Assembly (NCBI GenBank): GCA_021083345.1
Contig: JAJGRE010000006.1
Span: 124,001-188,000, forward strand
DNA length: 64,000 nt
Direction: 5' to 3'
DNA from: Calditrichales bacterium MX18-03
Lineage (GTDB): Bacteria > Bacillota > Clostridia > Lutisporales > Lutisporaceae
Part shown: piece by piece, positions 35,286 to 43,251 of the stretch
Position numbering within the stretch: position 1 is the first letter of the stretch
Layout of the letters: the number at the start of each line of letters is the position of its first letter
Notes under the pieces: generated by a model
What the model was told of the DNA's origin: nothing
Seen by the model: the letters and a program-made list of their open reading frames with translations, nothing else
Databases searched by the model: none
Made by a program: the position numbers and the translations under genes

Positions 35286-36146
35286 TTGACAGGATTCGCT
35301 TTAATTTTAATTCTGCTGGCAGCCTTTTGTCACGCAGCCTGGAATTATGTATCCAAAAAGGCATGCGGCGGAACGGTGTTTATCTGGCTTTTTTCCGCCA
35401 TGTCGTCGCTGCTCTATCTGCCCTTTGTGCTGTGGATATTGCTTTTCAACAGACCCGAATTCCAGCTGCAGCACTTGGCCTTCATCTTATTGAGCGCTGT
35501 TCTTCACTCGGTCTACTTCATCCTTTTGGACAAGGGTTACCGGATAGGCGATCTCTCAGTGATTTATCCCTTGGCGCGGGGAACCGGTCCTCTGCTTTCT
35601 ACCTTCACTGCCATATTGTTTCTTGGAGAAAAACCTACCCCTCTGGCATTAACGGGGGTGCTTTTCATTTTCATCGGCATCCTGACCATTACCGGGAATC
35701 CGCTTCGGGCTTCAGATTCCAATTCCCGCAAATCCCTTGCCTTTGCCCTTTTGTGCGGAATGACCATTGCCGCATATACTGTATTTGATAAAATTGCTGT
35801 CAGTATGCTGCTTTTGCCTCCCATCATAATGGATTGGTGCACCAACCTCGGCAGAGCCTCACTGCTGACGCCTTATGCGCTTAAGAATTGGAGCGGAGTC
35901 TGTGGGCAATGGCGTATACATAAAAAAGAGATTTTTATCGTCGCCATTCTTTCACCCCTGGCTTACATACTGGTATTGACAGCCATGGTGTTCAGCCCGG
36001 TGAGCTATGTGGCACCGGCAAGAGAAATCAGCATTTTGATTGGGACGGTCATGGGCGCAAAGCTCCTGTCCGAGGGTAATTACAAGACCCGCCTGACCGG
36101 GGCATGCAGCATGCTGGTGGGCTTGACGGCACTGGCTTTAGGGTAA
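35286..36146 (+). CDS. EamA/DMT family transporter
   Basis: A 286-residue protein with about ten membrane helices in two EamA repeats. The repeat signatures are DLSVIYPLARGTGPLLSTFTA (end of repeat one) and SYVAPAREISILIGTVMG (end of repeat two). Relatives export amino acids, nucleobases or other small metabolites. Start is a TTG nine bases after AAGGAGG. Probably co-transcribed with the small GGADGPT protein upstream. A long overlapping frame at 35234-35788 is a shadow. Confidence 0.87.
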   Translation: MTGFALILILLAAFCHAAWNYVSKKACGGTVFIWLFSAMSSLLYLPFVLWILLFNRPEFQLQHLAFILLSAVLHSVYFILLDKGYRIGDLSVIYPLARGTGPLLSTFTAILFLGEKPTPLALTGVLFIFIGILTITGNPLRASDSNSRKSLAFALLCGMTIAAYTVFDKIAVSMLLLPPIIMDWCTNLGRASLLTPYALKNWSGVCGQWRIHKKEIFIVAILSPLAYILVLTAMVFSPVSYVAPAREISILIGTVMGAKLLSEGNYKTRLTGACSMLVGLTALALG

Positions 36147-36274
36147 TGGACTTTTCCAAAAAAAGTATAAATTTTTTCCAAAGCGCGAATGCAATTTGAA
36201 GGATATTGGCAAATAATGTCGAATATAGTACTTTGGTTCCAATCTGGGACTTTATCACTATAAAACTAAATCAG

Positions 36275-36375
36275 CATCGCGATAATAGCACACCTATTGA
36301 AAAGTAGGGCCGCAAAGCCGTGGGTCTAAGGAGAATTCTCTATGACTGCCAGGTTGCCGAACAATGTATGACATA
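36275..36375 (+). promoter_or_regulatory. Cyclic di-GMP-I (GEMM) riboswitch
   Basis: The core elements of GEMM-I are present in order: CAC, then a hairpin CCTATT-GAAA-AGTAGG (36293-36308) whose GAAA tetraloop docks into the receptor GCAAAGCC (36312-36319), GGGTCTA, a second hairpin and TGCCAGGTTGCCGAA (36347-36361). This is a c-di-GMP aptamer. A terminator hairpin follows directly, so ligand binding probably switches transcription of the small gene at 36453. A diguanylate cyclase (23772) and an HD-GYP protein (54025) lie in the same window. Confidence 0.85.
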
Positions 36376-36382
36376 TTTATGC

Positions 36383-36416
36383 GGCACCTGTATTTTACAG
36401 GCGCCTTTTGTTTTTT
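36383..36416 (+). terminator. Expression-platform terminator of the c-di-GMP riboswitch
   Basis: GGCACCTGTA pairs with TACAGGCGCC (one mismatch) followed by TTTTGTTTTTT. It is between the aptamer and the small ORF. Confidence 0.75.
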
Positions 36417-36452
36417 GCGGGGGTTTATCCTGATAGAAAGGAGTATTTCAGA

Positions 36453-36698
36453 TTGTTTAGTAAAGACCTGATAAATATGTGCGCATTGGAATCGATCCTT
36501 ACCGACTATCTGGGAAAAGATAGGCTTTCAAGCAGAATGCGGGCTGTGGTCATCCGGGATATTCATTCCCAGATCACCATGTCGGCCTATGATATCATGC
36601 GGGATTATGCATGTGACCTGAACAACCCTTTGCAAAATGGGAGCAGCTGCAATGTTCAGAATGTCTTGCCGGATGTTATGCTGGAAATGGATGAATAG
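36453..36698 (+). CDS. Small protein controlled by the c-di-GMP riboswitch
   Basis: An 81-residue soluble protein, predicted mostly helical, with three Cys and no signal peptide or membrane segment. I do not recognise the family. The TTG start (MFSKDLINMC) is nine bases after AAAGGAG; an in-frame start at 36408 would lie inside the terminator hairpin. Its position directly behind a c-di-GMP-I aptamer and terminator means it is made in response to c-di-GMP, so motility, adhesion or surface functions are plausible but not shown. Confidence 0.65.
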   Translation: MFSKDLINMCALESILTDYLGKDRLSSRMRAVVIRDIHSQITMSAYDIMRDYACDLNNPLQNGSSCNVQNVLPDVMLEMDE

Positions 36699-36744
36699 GA
36701 AGGATATTCCTGCTCCGCGTCGAATACTATTATAAAATACATCC

Positions 36745-36950
36745 AGTACTCTGTTAACCCAAAACTATGTATTACTCGGCGAGGAAAATTTTCGTAGGAT
36801 ACCCGCAAACCAAGGCGGAGGAGTGAGTAATACTTTATGTATTGCGAGTGATCACAAAAAATACCAACCATGTTGGCATTTTATGTGCCAACGCAGTACT
36901 ACGGAAATTTAACCGGCGATAATACATAGAATTAGGGTTAACAGAGTACT
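36745..36950. mobile_element. MITE-like element with ~36-bp terminal inverted repeats
   Basis: The ends are AGTACTCTGTTAACCC and its exact complement, and the similarity continues inward (CTATGTATTACTCGGCG against CTATGTATTATCGCCG read from the other end). The 206-base interior has no ORF and contains a self-complementary stretch GGAAAATTTTC. Size and structure fit a non-autonomous miniature inverted-repeat element. No clear target duplication is visible. Confidence 0.65.
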
Positions 36951-36970
36951 AGTATGAAGGAGGATGCGAT

Positions 36971-37273
36971 ATGAGCTTTTTGAAAAACCTGGGGGAAAAA
37001 GCCGCCAGCGCCGCTCAGACCATCGGCAGCAAATCACAGGAACTGATGGAAATCGGAAGGCTGAAGCTTCAGATCACACAGACCGAAAGCGATATCAAAA
37101 GGCTGAAGCAGGAGCTTGGCGAAGTGGTTTATAACGCTTATTCCAAGGATGAAGAGTTCCCGGTAGAGCAGATTGCAAAAATAGGCAGCGACATCACCGG
37201 CAAGTATGCAGAAATTGAAGAAACCAAAGCCAAGATACAGGACATACAGGAAAAATCAGGCCAGACAGAATAG
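36971..37273 (+). CDS. Small coiled-coil protein
   Basis: A 100-residue protein. The first ~25 residues are amphipathic (FLKNLGEKAASAAQTIGSK) and the rest is a long helical hairpin with heptad-like spacing (LKLQITQTESDIKRLKQELGEVVY ends a first helix, the second begins at PVEQIAKIG). Similar small helical proteins are common in Clostridia, sometimes attached to a zinc ribbon, which is missing here. Function unknown. GGAGG lies seven bases before the ATG; that region directly abuts the right end of the MITE-like element, which may supply part of the 5' UTR. Confidence 0.7.
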   Translation: MSFLKNLGEKAASAAQTIGSKSQELMEIGRLKLQITQTESDIKRLKQELGEVVYNAYSKDEEFPVEQIAKIGSDITGKYAEIEETKAKIQDIQEKSGQTE

Positions 37274-37276
37274 TGA

Positions 37277-37322
37277 AAACCGCCGGTATCCTTTGTTTGA
37301 TCAAAGGACCGGCGGTTTTTTT
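37277..37322. terminator. Bidirectional terminator between the coiled-coil gene and the 42-codon ORF
   Basis: A strong stem AACCGCCGGT...CCTTTG with CAAAGG...CGGCGGTT followed by T7. A-rich bases on the other side let it serve the minus strand too. Confidence 0.8.
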
Positions 37323-37325
37323 CAT

Positions 37326-37454
37326 TTATCTGTAATGCAATTCGTTCGTACAGTACTGGCCAATTTCTCCGGTAGCTCTATTGCATACATCGTATACCGT
37401 TTTGTTATTCTTCCTACTGAATATCTTTGATATTCTTTCTAACAGCTTTTTCAT
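37326..37454 (-). CDS. Small ORF of 42 codons behind a consensus promoter
   Basis: A short ORF (MKKLLERISKIFSRKN... ending in CTNELHYR) with an ideal ribosome site, GGAGGTG six bases before the ATG, and a textbook promoter upstream. The peptide has a basic amphipathic N-terminal helix and two Cys (about residues 26 and 36) in a polar tail. It has no signal peptide cleavage site that I can see. I do not recognise it. It could be a regulatory peptide, a toxin or a small assembly factor. The combination of start signals makes it very probably translated. Confidence 0.65.
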   Translation of the reverse strand: MKKLLERISKIFSRKNNKTVYDVCNRATGEIGQYCTNELHYR

Positions 37455-37517
37455 GATTGACACCTCCATTGATCTGGATGTATATGCTTTATACTGTCAA
37501 TTCCTTTATTTGTCTTT

Positions 37518-37546
37518 ATTATACCATCCTATGCAGATTGTGTCAA
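37518..37546 (-). promoter_or_regulatory. Perfect-consensus sigma-A promoter of the 42-codon ORF
   Basis: On the minus strand TTGACA, 17 bases, TATAAT: a full match to both hexamers with the optimal spacer. The surrounding DNA is very AT-rich, as in strong promoters with an UP element. A second TTGACAG-TATAAA-like stretch lies downstream in the leader. Confidence 0.85.
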
Positions 37547-37603
37547 TAATAATTATTAATTAATATTAATTTCTTATATGATTCATTTCATCTGTCCGGA
37601 GCC

Positions 37604-38590
37604 CTAGAAGCCGAACTGGTCCCTCTTTGGGAACAAACCGTATAAACCCCCTGTATGGATAAAGAGGATGTTTTGATGTGCTGCAAAGGTCCCTTTTCTG
37701 ATTTCCTGCACCAGTCCGTACATGGCCTTGCCGGTATAAACAGGATCCAGAATGATGCCTTCCATCCCTGCCAGCTCCCGGATAAAAGCCAATTCCTCGG
37801 GGCGGCTCAGCGCATATCCTTCACCCACATAACCATCCACAATGAGGATATCGTCACTGGTGAAGGGAATCTCAGCCTGGGTATAACGGAAGCTGTCTTT
37901 CAGGATCTTGCTGACCTCGCTCTTGAAATGCGCTGCATCATCACAAATGTTGAAACCGTATACCTTTGCTTCGTTCTCCTTCGCTTTGTTGGCATAAAAC
38001 AGGCCGGAGTATGTTCCGCCGGAGCCGACCGCCAGCACAATGGCATCGAACTTGACGCCCATTTGTTTCTCCTGTGCCAGAATCTCTTCCATGGCCTTGA
38101 AATAGCCGAAGGTTCCGATGCCGTTGGAGGCACCCTCCGGAATGATGTACGCCTTATGTCCCTCTGCTGCCAATATATCACGGATCTCCTCCATGATGGT
38201 CATCCGCTTCTCCCGGTATTCTTCCCGGGTTATGAGACGGATCCTCGCACCCAGCAGCTTATCCATGAAATAGTTCCCTTCCAGCGGTTCATCCCCGCTG
38301 CTTCGAAGCACCAGGAACGCTCCCATTCCCAGCCTGGCAGCTACGGCAGCCGTAGACCGTGCATGGTTGGATTGGATCCCGCCGCAGGTGATGAGGTAAT
38401 CACAACCTTGGTTCATAGCTTCCTTGACGGCAAATTCCAGCTTCCTGACCTTGTTGCCGGATATCTCGGTTCCGGTCTGGTCATCCCGTTTGATATAGAT
38501 TTCTTTATTCAGGCTTTTTGAAAGCCTTTCCAGCTTTTCGATCCGGGTAGGCAGATTGGCCAGGCTGATTGACTCGGGCAATCGCAACAA
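37604..38590 (-). CDS. dcyD: D-cysteine desulfhydrase / ACC deaminase family PLP enzyme
   Basis: A 328-residue fold-type II PLP enzyme. The PLP lysine lies in ISGNKVRKLEF, with KRDDQTG before it and CGGIQSNHARSTAA after it, the signature of D-cysteine desulfhydrase and 1-aminocyclopropane-1-carboxylate deaminase. AVGSGGTYSGL holds the phosphate. These enzymes turn D-Cys or similar amino acids into pyruvate, ammonia and sulfide. Placed last behind a branched-chain-type importer and a PatB-type C-S lyase, sulfur amino-acid breakdown is the likely role. TTG start after GAAAGGA. Confidence 0.85.
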   Translation of the reverse strand: MLRLPESISLANLPTRIEKLERLSKSLNKEIYIKRDDQTGTEISGNKVRKLEFAVKEAMNQGCDYLITCGGIQSNHARSTAAVAARLGMGAFLVLRSSGDEPLEGNYFMDKLLGARIRLITREEYREKRMTIMEEIRDILAAEGHKAYIIPEGASNGIGTFGYFKAMEEILAQEKQMGVKFDAIVLAVGSGGTYSGLFYANKAKENEAKVYGFNICDDAAHFKSEVSKILKDSFRYTQAEIPFTSDDILIVDGYVGEGYALSRPEELAFIRELAGMEGIILDPVYTGKAMYGLVQEIRKGTFAAHQNILFIHTGGLYGLFPKRDQFGF

Positions 38591-38610
38591 TTTTGCTCAT
38601 CCTTTCTTTT

Positions 38611-39318
38611 CTAATGAGATATCCCCAGGTATGCCTTCCGCACCAGCGGGTCATTCAGCAGATCCTTTCCTGATCCCGAGACGATGATCCGTCCCGTTTC
38701 CAGTACAAAGGCCTCGTCTGACATGTCCAGCGCCTGAAAGGCATTTTGCTCAGCCAGCAGAATGGTAACACCCTGAGCACTGATTTCCTTGATGGCTCTG
38801 AACATATTTTCCACCATGATGGGCGCTAAGCCAAGGGAGGGCTCATCCAGTAGCAGCAGCTTGGGACGGGACATCAGTCCCCTTGCAATAGCCACCATCT
38901 GCTGCTCACCGCCGGAAAGCGTCCCCGCATATTGACCCAGCCGTTCTTTTATAATTGGGAAAAGCTGATACATACGCTCCATATCGCCTGCGATACCTTC
39001 CTTGTCTTTGCGGAGGTATGCACCCATCAGGAGATTCTCCTTGACCGTCAGGTTGGCATAGAGCCGCCGCCGCTCCGGCACCAGGCAGATGCCCAGTCCC
39101 ACGATTTTGTAAGCAGCCTTGGGCAAGGGCTTTCCTTCGTAGGTGATTTCTCCGTCCGATGGTGTCAGGAGCCCTGCCAGGGTCATCATCAATGTCGTTT
39201 TCCCCGCACCGTTGGCCCCTACCACGGCGACCACCCGACCGGTATCCACCTTGAGGCTGACATCGTGCAGCGCATGGATCTGTCCGTATTTTACATTCAG
39301 CTTATTAATTTCCAGCAC
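38611..39318 (-). CDS. livF: ABC transporter ATP-binding protein, LivF type
   Basis: A 235-residue ABC ATPase: Walker A GANGAGKTT, Q-loop region VPERRRLYANLTVKENL, signature LSGGEQQMVAIARGL, Walker B LLLLDEPSLGL. The PERRRLY-type motif and the short length are typical of LivF. It forms the importer with LivG, LivM, LivH and LivK. The GTG start is eight bases after GGGAGGG; it overlaps livG by 14 bases. Confidence 0.92.
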   Translation of the reverse strand: MLEINKLNVKYGQIHALHDVSLKVDTGRVVAVVGANGAGKTTLMMTLAGLLTPSDGEITYEGKPLPKAAYKIVGLGICLVPERRRLYANLTVKENLLMGAYLRKDKEGIAGDMERMYQLFPIIKERLGQYAGTLSGGEQQMVAIARGLMSRPKLLLLDEPSLGLAPIMVENMFRAIKEISAQGVTILLAEQNAFQALDMSDEAFVLETGRIIVSGSGKDLLNDPLVRKAYLGISH

Positions 39319-40084
39319 GTTTATATCCCTCCCCAAGATAGGCTTTCAACACCTCCGGATTTGTCTGGATCTCCTCTGCCGTCCCCTCGGCCAGCTTTTC
39401 TCCGAAGTTCATGACAAAAATACGGTCACAAAGCGTCATGATGACATCCATGTGGTGCTCAATCAGCAAGGTGGTCAGGCTGAACTTCTCATGAAGCTGC
39501 CTGATAAGCTTTGAAAGCTCCAGCGATTCCTCCGGATTCATACCGGCAGCCGGTTCGTCCAGAAGCAGCAGCTTGGGCTTCAGCGCCAATGCCCTGGCTA
39601 TTTCCAGCTTGCGCTGCAGGCCGTAAGGCAGGGAATCCGCCCTGAGTGACGCTTTTTCCTCCAGCCCTACCACTGCCAGGTATTCCATGGCATGCTCCCG
39701 GATGGCCTTTTCCTTCCGTATGACCGAAGGCAGGCGGAAAAGCGCCGGGGCCAAGGGGTAGGTCTCATGGCGGTCCACGGCAATACAGACATTGTCAAGG
39801 ACGCTGAGGTTGCGGAAAAGGCGGATGTTCTGAAAGGTTCGGGATATGCCGCCATAGACGATCTGATCCGGTCTTTTTCCGGTGATGGGTTTACCCTCAT
39901 AGTGAATGGTGCCCTCCGTCACATCATAAACGCCGGTAATCAGATTGAAGGCCGTCGTTTTACCCGCACCGTTGGGCCCGATAAGACCCATGATCTGCCC
40001 CTGGTTGATGCTGAGGCTGATATCCTTACAGGCCGTGATACCGCCGAATTTTTTGGTTACTCCGTTCAACTCCAAAACCTTCAT
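39305..40084 (-). CDS. livG: ABC transporter ATP-binding protein, LivG type
   Basis: A 259-residue ABC ATPase: Walker A GPNGAGKTT, RTFQNIRLFRNLSVLDNV after the Q-loop, signature LPYGLQRKLEIARAL, Walker B LLLLDEPAAGMNPEE. The LPYGxQR signature and the C-terminal tail PEVLKAYLG are LivG hallmarks. Two ATG codons in a row overlap the livM stop; GGGGAG stands six bases before the second, which I use. Confidence 0.92.
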   Translation of the reverse strand: MKVLELNGVTKKFGGITACKDISLSINQGQIMGLIGPNGAGKTTAFNLITGVYDVTEGTIHYEGKPITGKRPDQIVYGGISRTFQNIRLFRNLSVLDNVCIAVDRHETYPLAPALFRLPSVIRKEKAIREHAMEYLAVVGLEEKASLRADSLPYGLQRKLEIARALALKPKLLLLDEPAAGMNPEESLELSKLIRQLHEKFSLTTLLIEHHMDVIMTLCDRIFVMNFGEKLAEGTAEEIQTNPEVLKAYLGEGYKRAGN

Positions 40085-40965
40085 CATTTTCTCCCCTTAG
40101 CTCTCATCAATGTATTTTCACGCAGATACTTCCAGCTGCGTCCCAGTGACAGCTCCCGGTAGCCGAAAAGTCCCTGCGGACGGAAGGTCATGATCAGCAC
40201 CAGCAGGAGGCCGTAGGCCACCAGACGCCAGATACTGGCCACCCGCAGTATTTCCGGTATGGCTATGAAGATGATGGTTGCCAGCACCGTTCCTGTGATG
40301 CTGCCCATCCCGCCGGCTACAACACTGGCGGTCATCTGTGTAGACAGATAAGACGTAAACATGGATGGCTGAATAAAGCTGATATAGTGTGCAAAAAGTC
40401 CCCCGGCGATACCGCCGCAAACAGCGCTGAAAATCAGCGAGCGCAGGCGCACAGCAAAAATATTGATGCCCATCATTTCTGCAGCGACAAAATCCTCACG
40501 GACGGCAATGGCTTCCCTGCCCTGCCTGGAATGTGTGAAGTTAACAGCAATCCAGACCGTTATCACCGTGATGGCTGCAACCACCGGCAAGGTAGCGTAG
40601 TTGGCGATGCCGGGCAAGCCTCTGGCACCCTGGGTGATGCTGAGGTTTTCCAGAAGCACCCGGATGGCTTCACCGAAGCCCAGCGTGGCAATAGCGAAAT
40701 AGTCGCTCCGCAGCTTGGCCCTCAGCGTGGGATAACCGATGACCAGGGCCACCAGCCCACTCATCAAGCCGCCTGCCAGCAGTGCCAGATAAAAGTTCAC
40801 ATTATAGAAGTAAGTCAGGATTGCGGCCGTATAAGCGCCTACGGCAAAAAATGCGGCATGTCCCAGGGAAAACAATCCGGTAAAGCCGGTAAAAACAGAC
40901 AGTCCGACGTTGCTGATGACATAGATCAGGCAAATTGTTAGAATTCCGCTAATATAGTACCCCAT
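40084..40965 (-). CDS. livM: Branched-chain amino acid-type ABC permease, LivM type
   Basis: A 293-residue membrane protein with about eight to nine helices. GLFSLGHAAFFAVGAYTAAIL near the N-terminus, YPTLRAKLRSDYFAIATLGFGEAI and REDFVAAEMMGINIFAVRL (coupling helix) are the LivM signatures. The stop overlaps the livG start and it lies five bases after livH. Confidence 0.92.
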   Translation of the reverse strand: MGYYISGILTICLIYVISNVGLSVFTGFTGLFSLGHAAFFAVGAYTAAILTYFYNVNFYLALLAGGLMSGLVALVIGYPTLRAKLRSDYFAIATLGFGEAIRVLLENLSITQGARGLPGIANYATLPVVAAITVITVWIAVNFTHSRQGREAIAVREDFVAAEMMGINIFAVRLRSLIFSAVCGGIAGGLFAHYISFIQPSMFTSYLSTQMTASVVAGGMGSITGTVLATIIFIAIPEILRVASIWRLVAYGLLLVLIMTFRPQGLFGYRELSLGRSWKYLRENTLMRAKGRK

Positions 40966-40970
40966 AACGC

Positions 40971-41843
40971 TTACACCTTTTCCTCTAAATATTTGCCAAA
41001 CAATCCCGTCGGCATGAACATGAGCAGGACAACCAGGAGCGAAAAGCTGAAGACGTCGCGGACAACCGAGGATACGTAGGCAGAAACAAAAGTCTCAAGA
41101 ACGCCCAGTATAACGCCTCCCACCACCGCACCGGGCAGACTTCCCAGACCCCCGATGACGGCTGCGATATAGGCTTTGCTGGTGATCCATCCCATGGTGG
41201 GGTATACCATATACCGCATTCCCAGGAACATGCCGGAAATGCCGGCCAATCCGCCTGCCAGAACGAATACCAGCCCGATCAGCCTGGTATTGTTGACACC
41301 GTTCAGCTCGCATACCTGTATATCATAGGATGCGGCACGGATAGCGATCCCCGTTCTGCTGTTCTGCAGAAAATAGTGAAGGCCGTAAATGGCAACGAAA
41401 GCAAAGATGATGGCGAACAGATCCAGCATGCCGATGGAGGTGCCCATGAACTCAAAATTGGTTCCGGTAAACTCCTGGGGAAAAGCATAGAATCTTGCCC
41501 CAATGGTGGCATATACCAGATTCTCAAGAAATATGGATGTACCCATGGCACTAATCATGAAATAGAGAGCAGAGGCCTTCCGCTTTCTGAGGGGGCTGTA
41601 CGCCAGCCTTTCATTCAAAAGGCAGAGTGCGGCAGAGCCCAGGATGGACAGCACAAGGGCCACTCCCATGGGCATTCCCAGCTTCACGAAAGAAAAGTAT
41701 GCGATATACGCGCCCAGCATGATGATGGAGCCGTATGCAAAATTACTGAAGTTCAGAATGCTGAAAACCAGAGAATATCCCACCGCCATAAGCGCATAAA
41801 TGCCGCCGATGGATAAACCGGTGATCAAAGTTTGAATAAACAA
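40971..41843 (-). CDS. livH: Branched-chain amino acid-type ABC permease, LivH type
   Basis: A 290-residue membrane protein with eight or so helices: GLSIGGIYALMAVGYSLVF and LNFSNFAYGSIIMLGAY are the LivH N-terminal signature, and GGLGSLPGAVVGGVILG the conserved C-terminal loop. I use the TTG start six bases after GGGAGG (giving MFIQTLITG); an in-frame extension of 25 codons upstream contains that ribosome site. It lies 100 bases downstream of livK. Confidence 0.9.
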   Translation of the reverse strand: MFIQTLITGLSIGGIYALMAVGYSLVFSILNFSNFAYGSIIMLGAYIAYFSFVKLGMPMGVALVLSILGSAALCLLNERLAYSPLRKRKASALYFMISAMGTSIFLENLVYATIGARFYAFPQEFTGTNFEFMGTSIGMLDLFAIIFAFVAIYGLHYFLQNSRTGIAIRAASYDIQVCELNGVNNTRLIGLVFVLAGGLAGISGMFLGMRYMVYPTMGWITSKAYIAAVIGGLGSLPGAVVGGVILGVLETFVSAYVSSVVRDVFSFSLLVVLLMFMPTGLFGKYLEEKV

Positions 41844-41943
41844 AGGCTCCCCTCCCAACAATGATTTCAGCTCAAAACCGGAAAAAAAGGTGGCAGGCGG
41901 ATTCATCCACGCTACCACCTTTGTGGAACAACTTAACCGGGTC

Positions 41944-43107
41944 TTACTCCGTTACGTATTTCTTGAACAGGATGAAGTTTCCGCCTTCAACCTTCTGAAT
42001 GATAGCCGGCTTGTTCAACGGATTATGCGTAGCCGGGTCGATGGTCAGCTTGCCGGATAGCACCTGCAGGTCCTTGGTCTTTTCAAGCTGCTCAGCGATC
42101 TTTACAGGATCGGTGCCGTTGGTCTGCTTGATGGCATCAATGATCGCATATAACGCGTCAATAGCCATTACGGGGTTCGGCATGACCGGATCGGCTTTGT
42201 ATTTTTCCTTGTATTCCTTGACAAAACCCTGGATATCGGGGTCTTCAAGACTTGCTACATTGACAAAATAGGAACCTTCAACCGCAGGACCGCCCAGGGT
42301 TACCAGATCGGGGCTGGCCCAGCCGTCGCCGCCGATATACTGTGTCTTGATACCCAGGTCGGCAGACTGCTTGATGATCAGCGAAGCTTCCTTCTGCATA
42401 GTGGGAATAAAGAGGATTTCAGGCTGTGTTTCTTTTATTTTTCCCAATACGGCACGGAAATCCAGCTCACCGGAACGGAATGCTTCGTTTGCAACGATCT
42501 TTCCGCCCTGTTTTTCAAATTCTTCAATAAAGTATTTGCCCAGCCAGGAGGAGTAGTCGGAGCCAACATCATAAATAACGGCTGCTGTCTTGAGCTTCAG
42601 GTCCTTGGCTGCAAATTGCGCTGCTACCGTACCCTGGAACGGGTCGATAAAGCATGTGCGGAAGGAGAACTTGCGCACCTGGCCGGTTTTTTCATCCACT
42701 GTAACCTTGGGGTTTGTAGCGGATGTGGCAATGAAGGGCACTTTGCCCGGTTCCGTTACGGAGCTCATGGCAATTGCAACGCCGCTCTGTCCCGGTCCTA
42801 TAATGGCGCATACGCCGTCACTGATCAAACGTTTTGTTACATTGACGCCTTCTGTGGCATCCCCACGGGTATCATACGCAATCAGCTGGAGCTGCTTGCC
42901 CATGACGCCGCCATTGGCGTTGATCTTTGCGATCTCCATCTCCAGTGCGTTCTTCTCCGGCTGTCCCCAAGCCGAGTTGTCGCCGGTCAAGGCTACCGCT
43001 TCACCGATTTTGATGACGTCACCTTTTCCTGCAGCCGGGCTGCAGCCGGACAACATTAGGCAAAATATGGAAACCGCCATCAGGACCGCCAACCACTTCT
43101 TTCTCAT
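41944..43107 (-). CDS. livK: Amino-acid ABC transporter substrate-binding lipoprotein, LivK type
   Basis: A 387-residue lipoprotein precursor: a short signal peptide with lipobox LSGC (Cys22), then a type I periplasmic-binding fold with IKIGEAVALTGDNSAWG, GVCAIIGPGQSGVAIA and PFIATSATNPKVT, the standard layout of the HAAT family that binds branched-chain or other hydrophobic amino acids. Ligand cannot be read from sequence; the operon points to a sulfur-containing or related amino acid. AAGGAGG stands seven bases before the ATG. Confidence 0.9.
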   Translation of the reverse strand: MRKKWLAVLMAVSIFCLMLSGCSPAAGKGDVIKIGEAVALTGDNSAWGQPEKNALEMEIAKINANGGVMGKQLQLIAYDTRGDATEGVNVTKRLISDGVCAIIGPGQSGVAIAMSSVTEPGKVPFIATSATNPKVTVDEKTGQVRKFSFRTCFIDPFQGTVAAQFAAKDLKLKTAAVIYDVGSDYSSWLGKYFIEEFEKQGGKIVANEAFRSGELDFRAVLGKIKETQPEILFIPTMQKEASLIIKQSADLGIKTQYIGGDGWASPDLVTLGGPAVEGSYFVNVASLEDPDIQGFVKEYKEKYKADPVMPNPVMAIDALYAIIDAIKQTNGTDPVKIAEQLEKTKDLQVLSGKLTIDPATHNPLNKPAIIQKVEGGNFILFKKYVTE

Positions 43108-43251
43108 ACTCCATCCTCCTTCATTTTTTACACTTATTTATTGATATGGAACGTCCACGGGTTTTAGATATCAATTCTTTGGAACACATATCAATTCCTG
43201 CTGTGCTTCCCAATCAGCGCAAATATTTTTACAGCGCTGTGCCCTGAGCGG

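Noticed and set aside
35234-35788. A 184-codon plus-strand frame overlapping the EamA gene
   Set aside because: The overlapping EamA frame has AAGGAGG, helices and repeat motifs; this frame has none.
36971-37273. Reading the coiled-coil protein as a phage-shock or DivIVA-like protein
   Set aside because: Helical composition alone is not enough; no diagnostic motif of either family is present.
37655-38521. A 288-codon frame opposite the D-cysteine desulfhydrase gene
   Set aside because: Shadow of a recognised enzyme; no ribosome site and no conserved motif.
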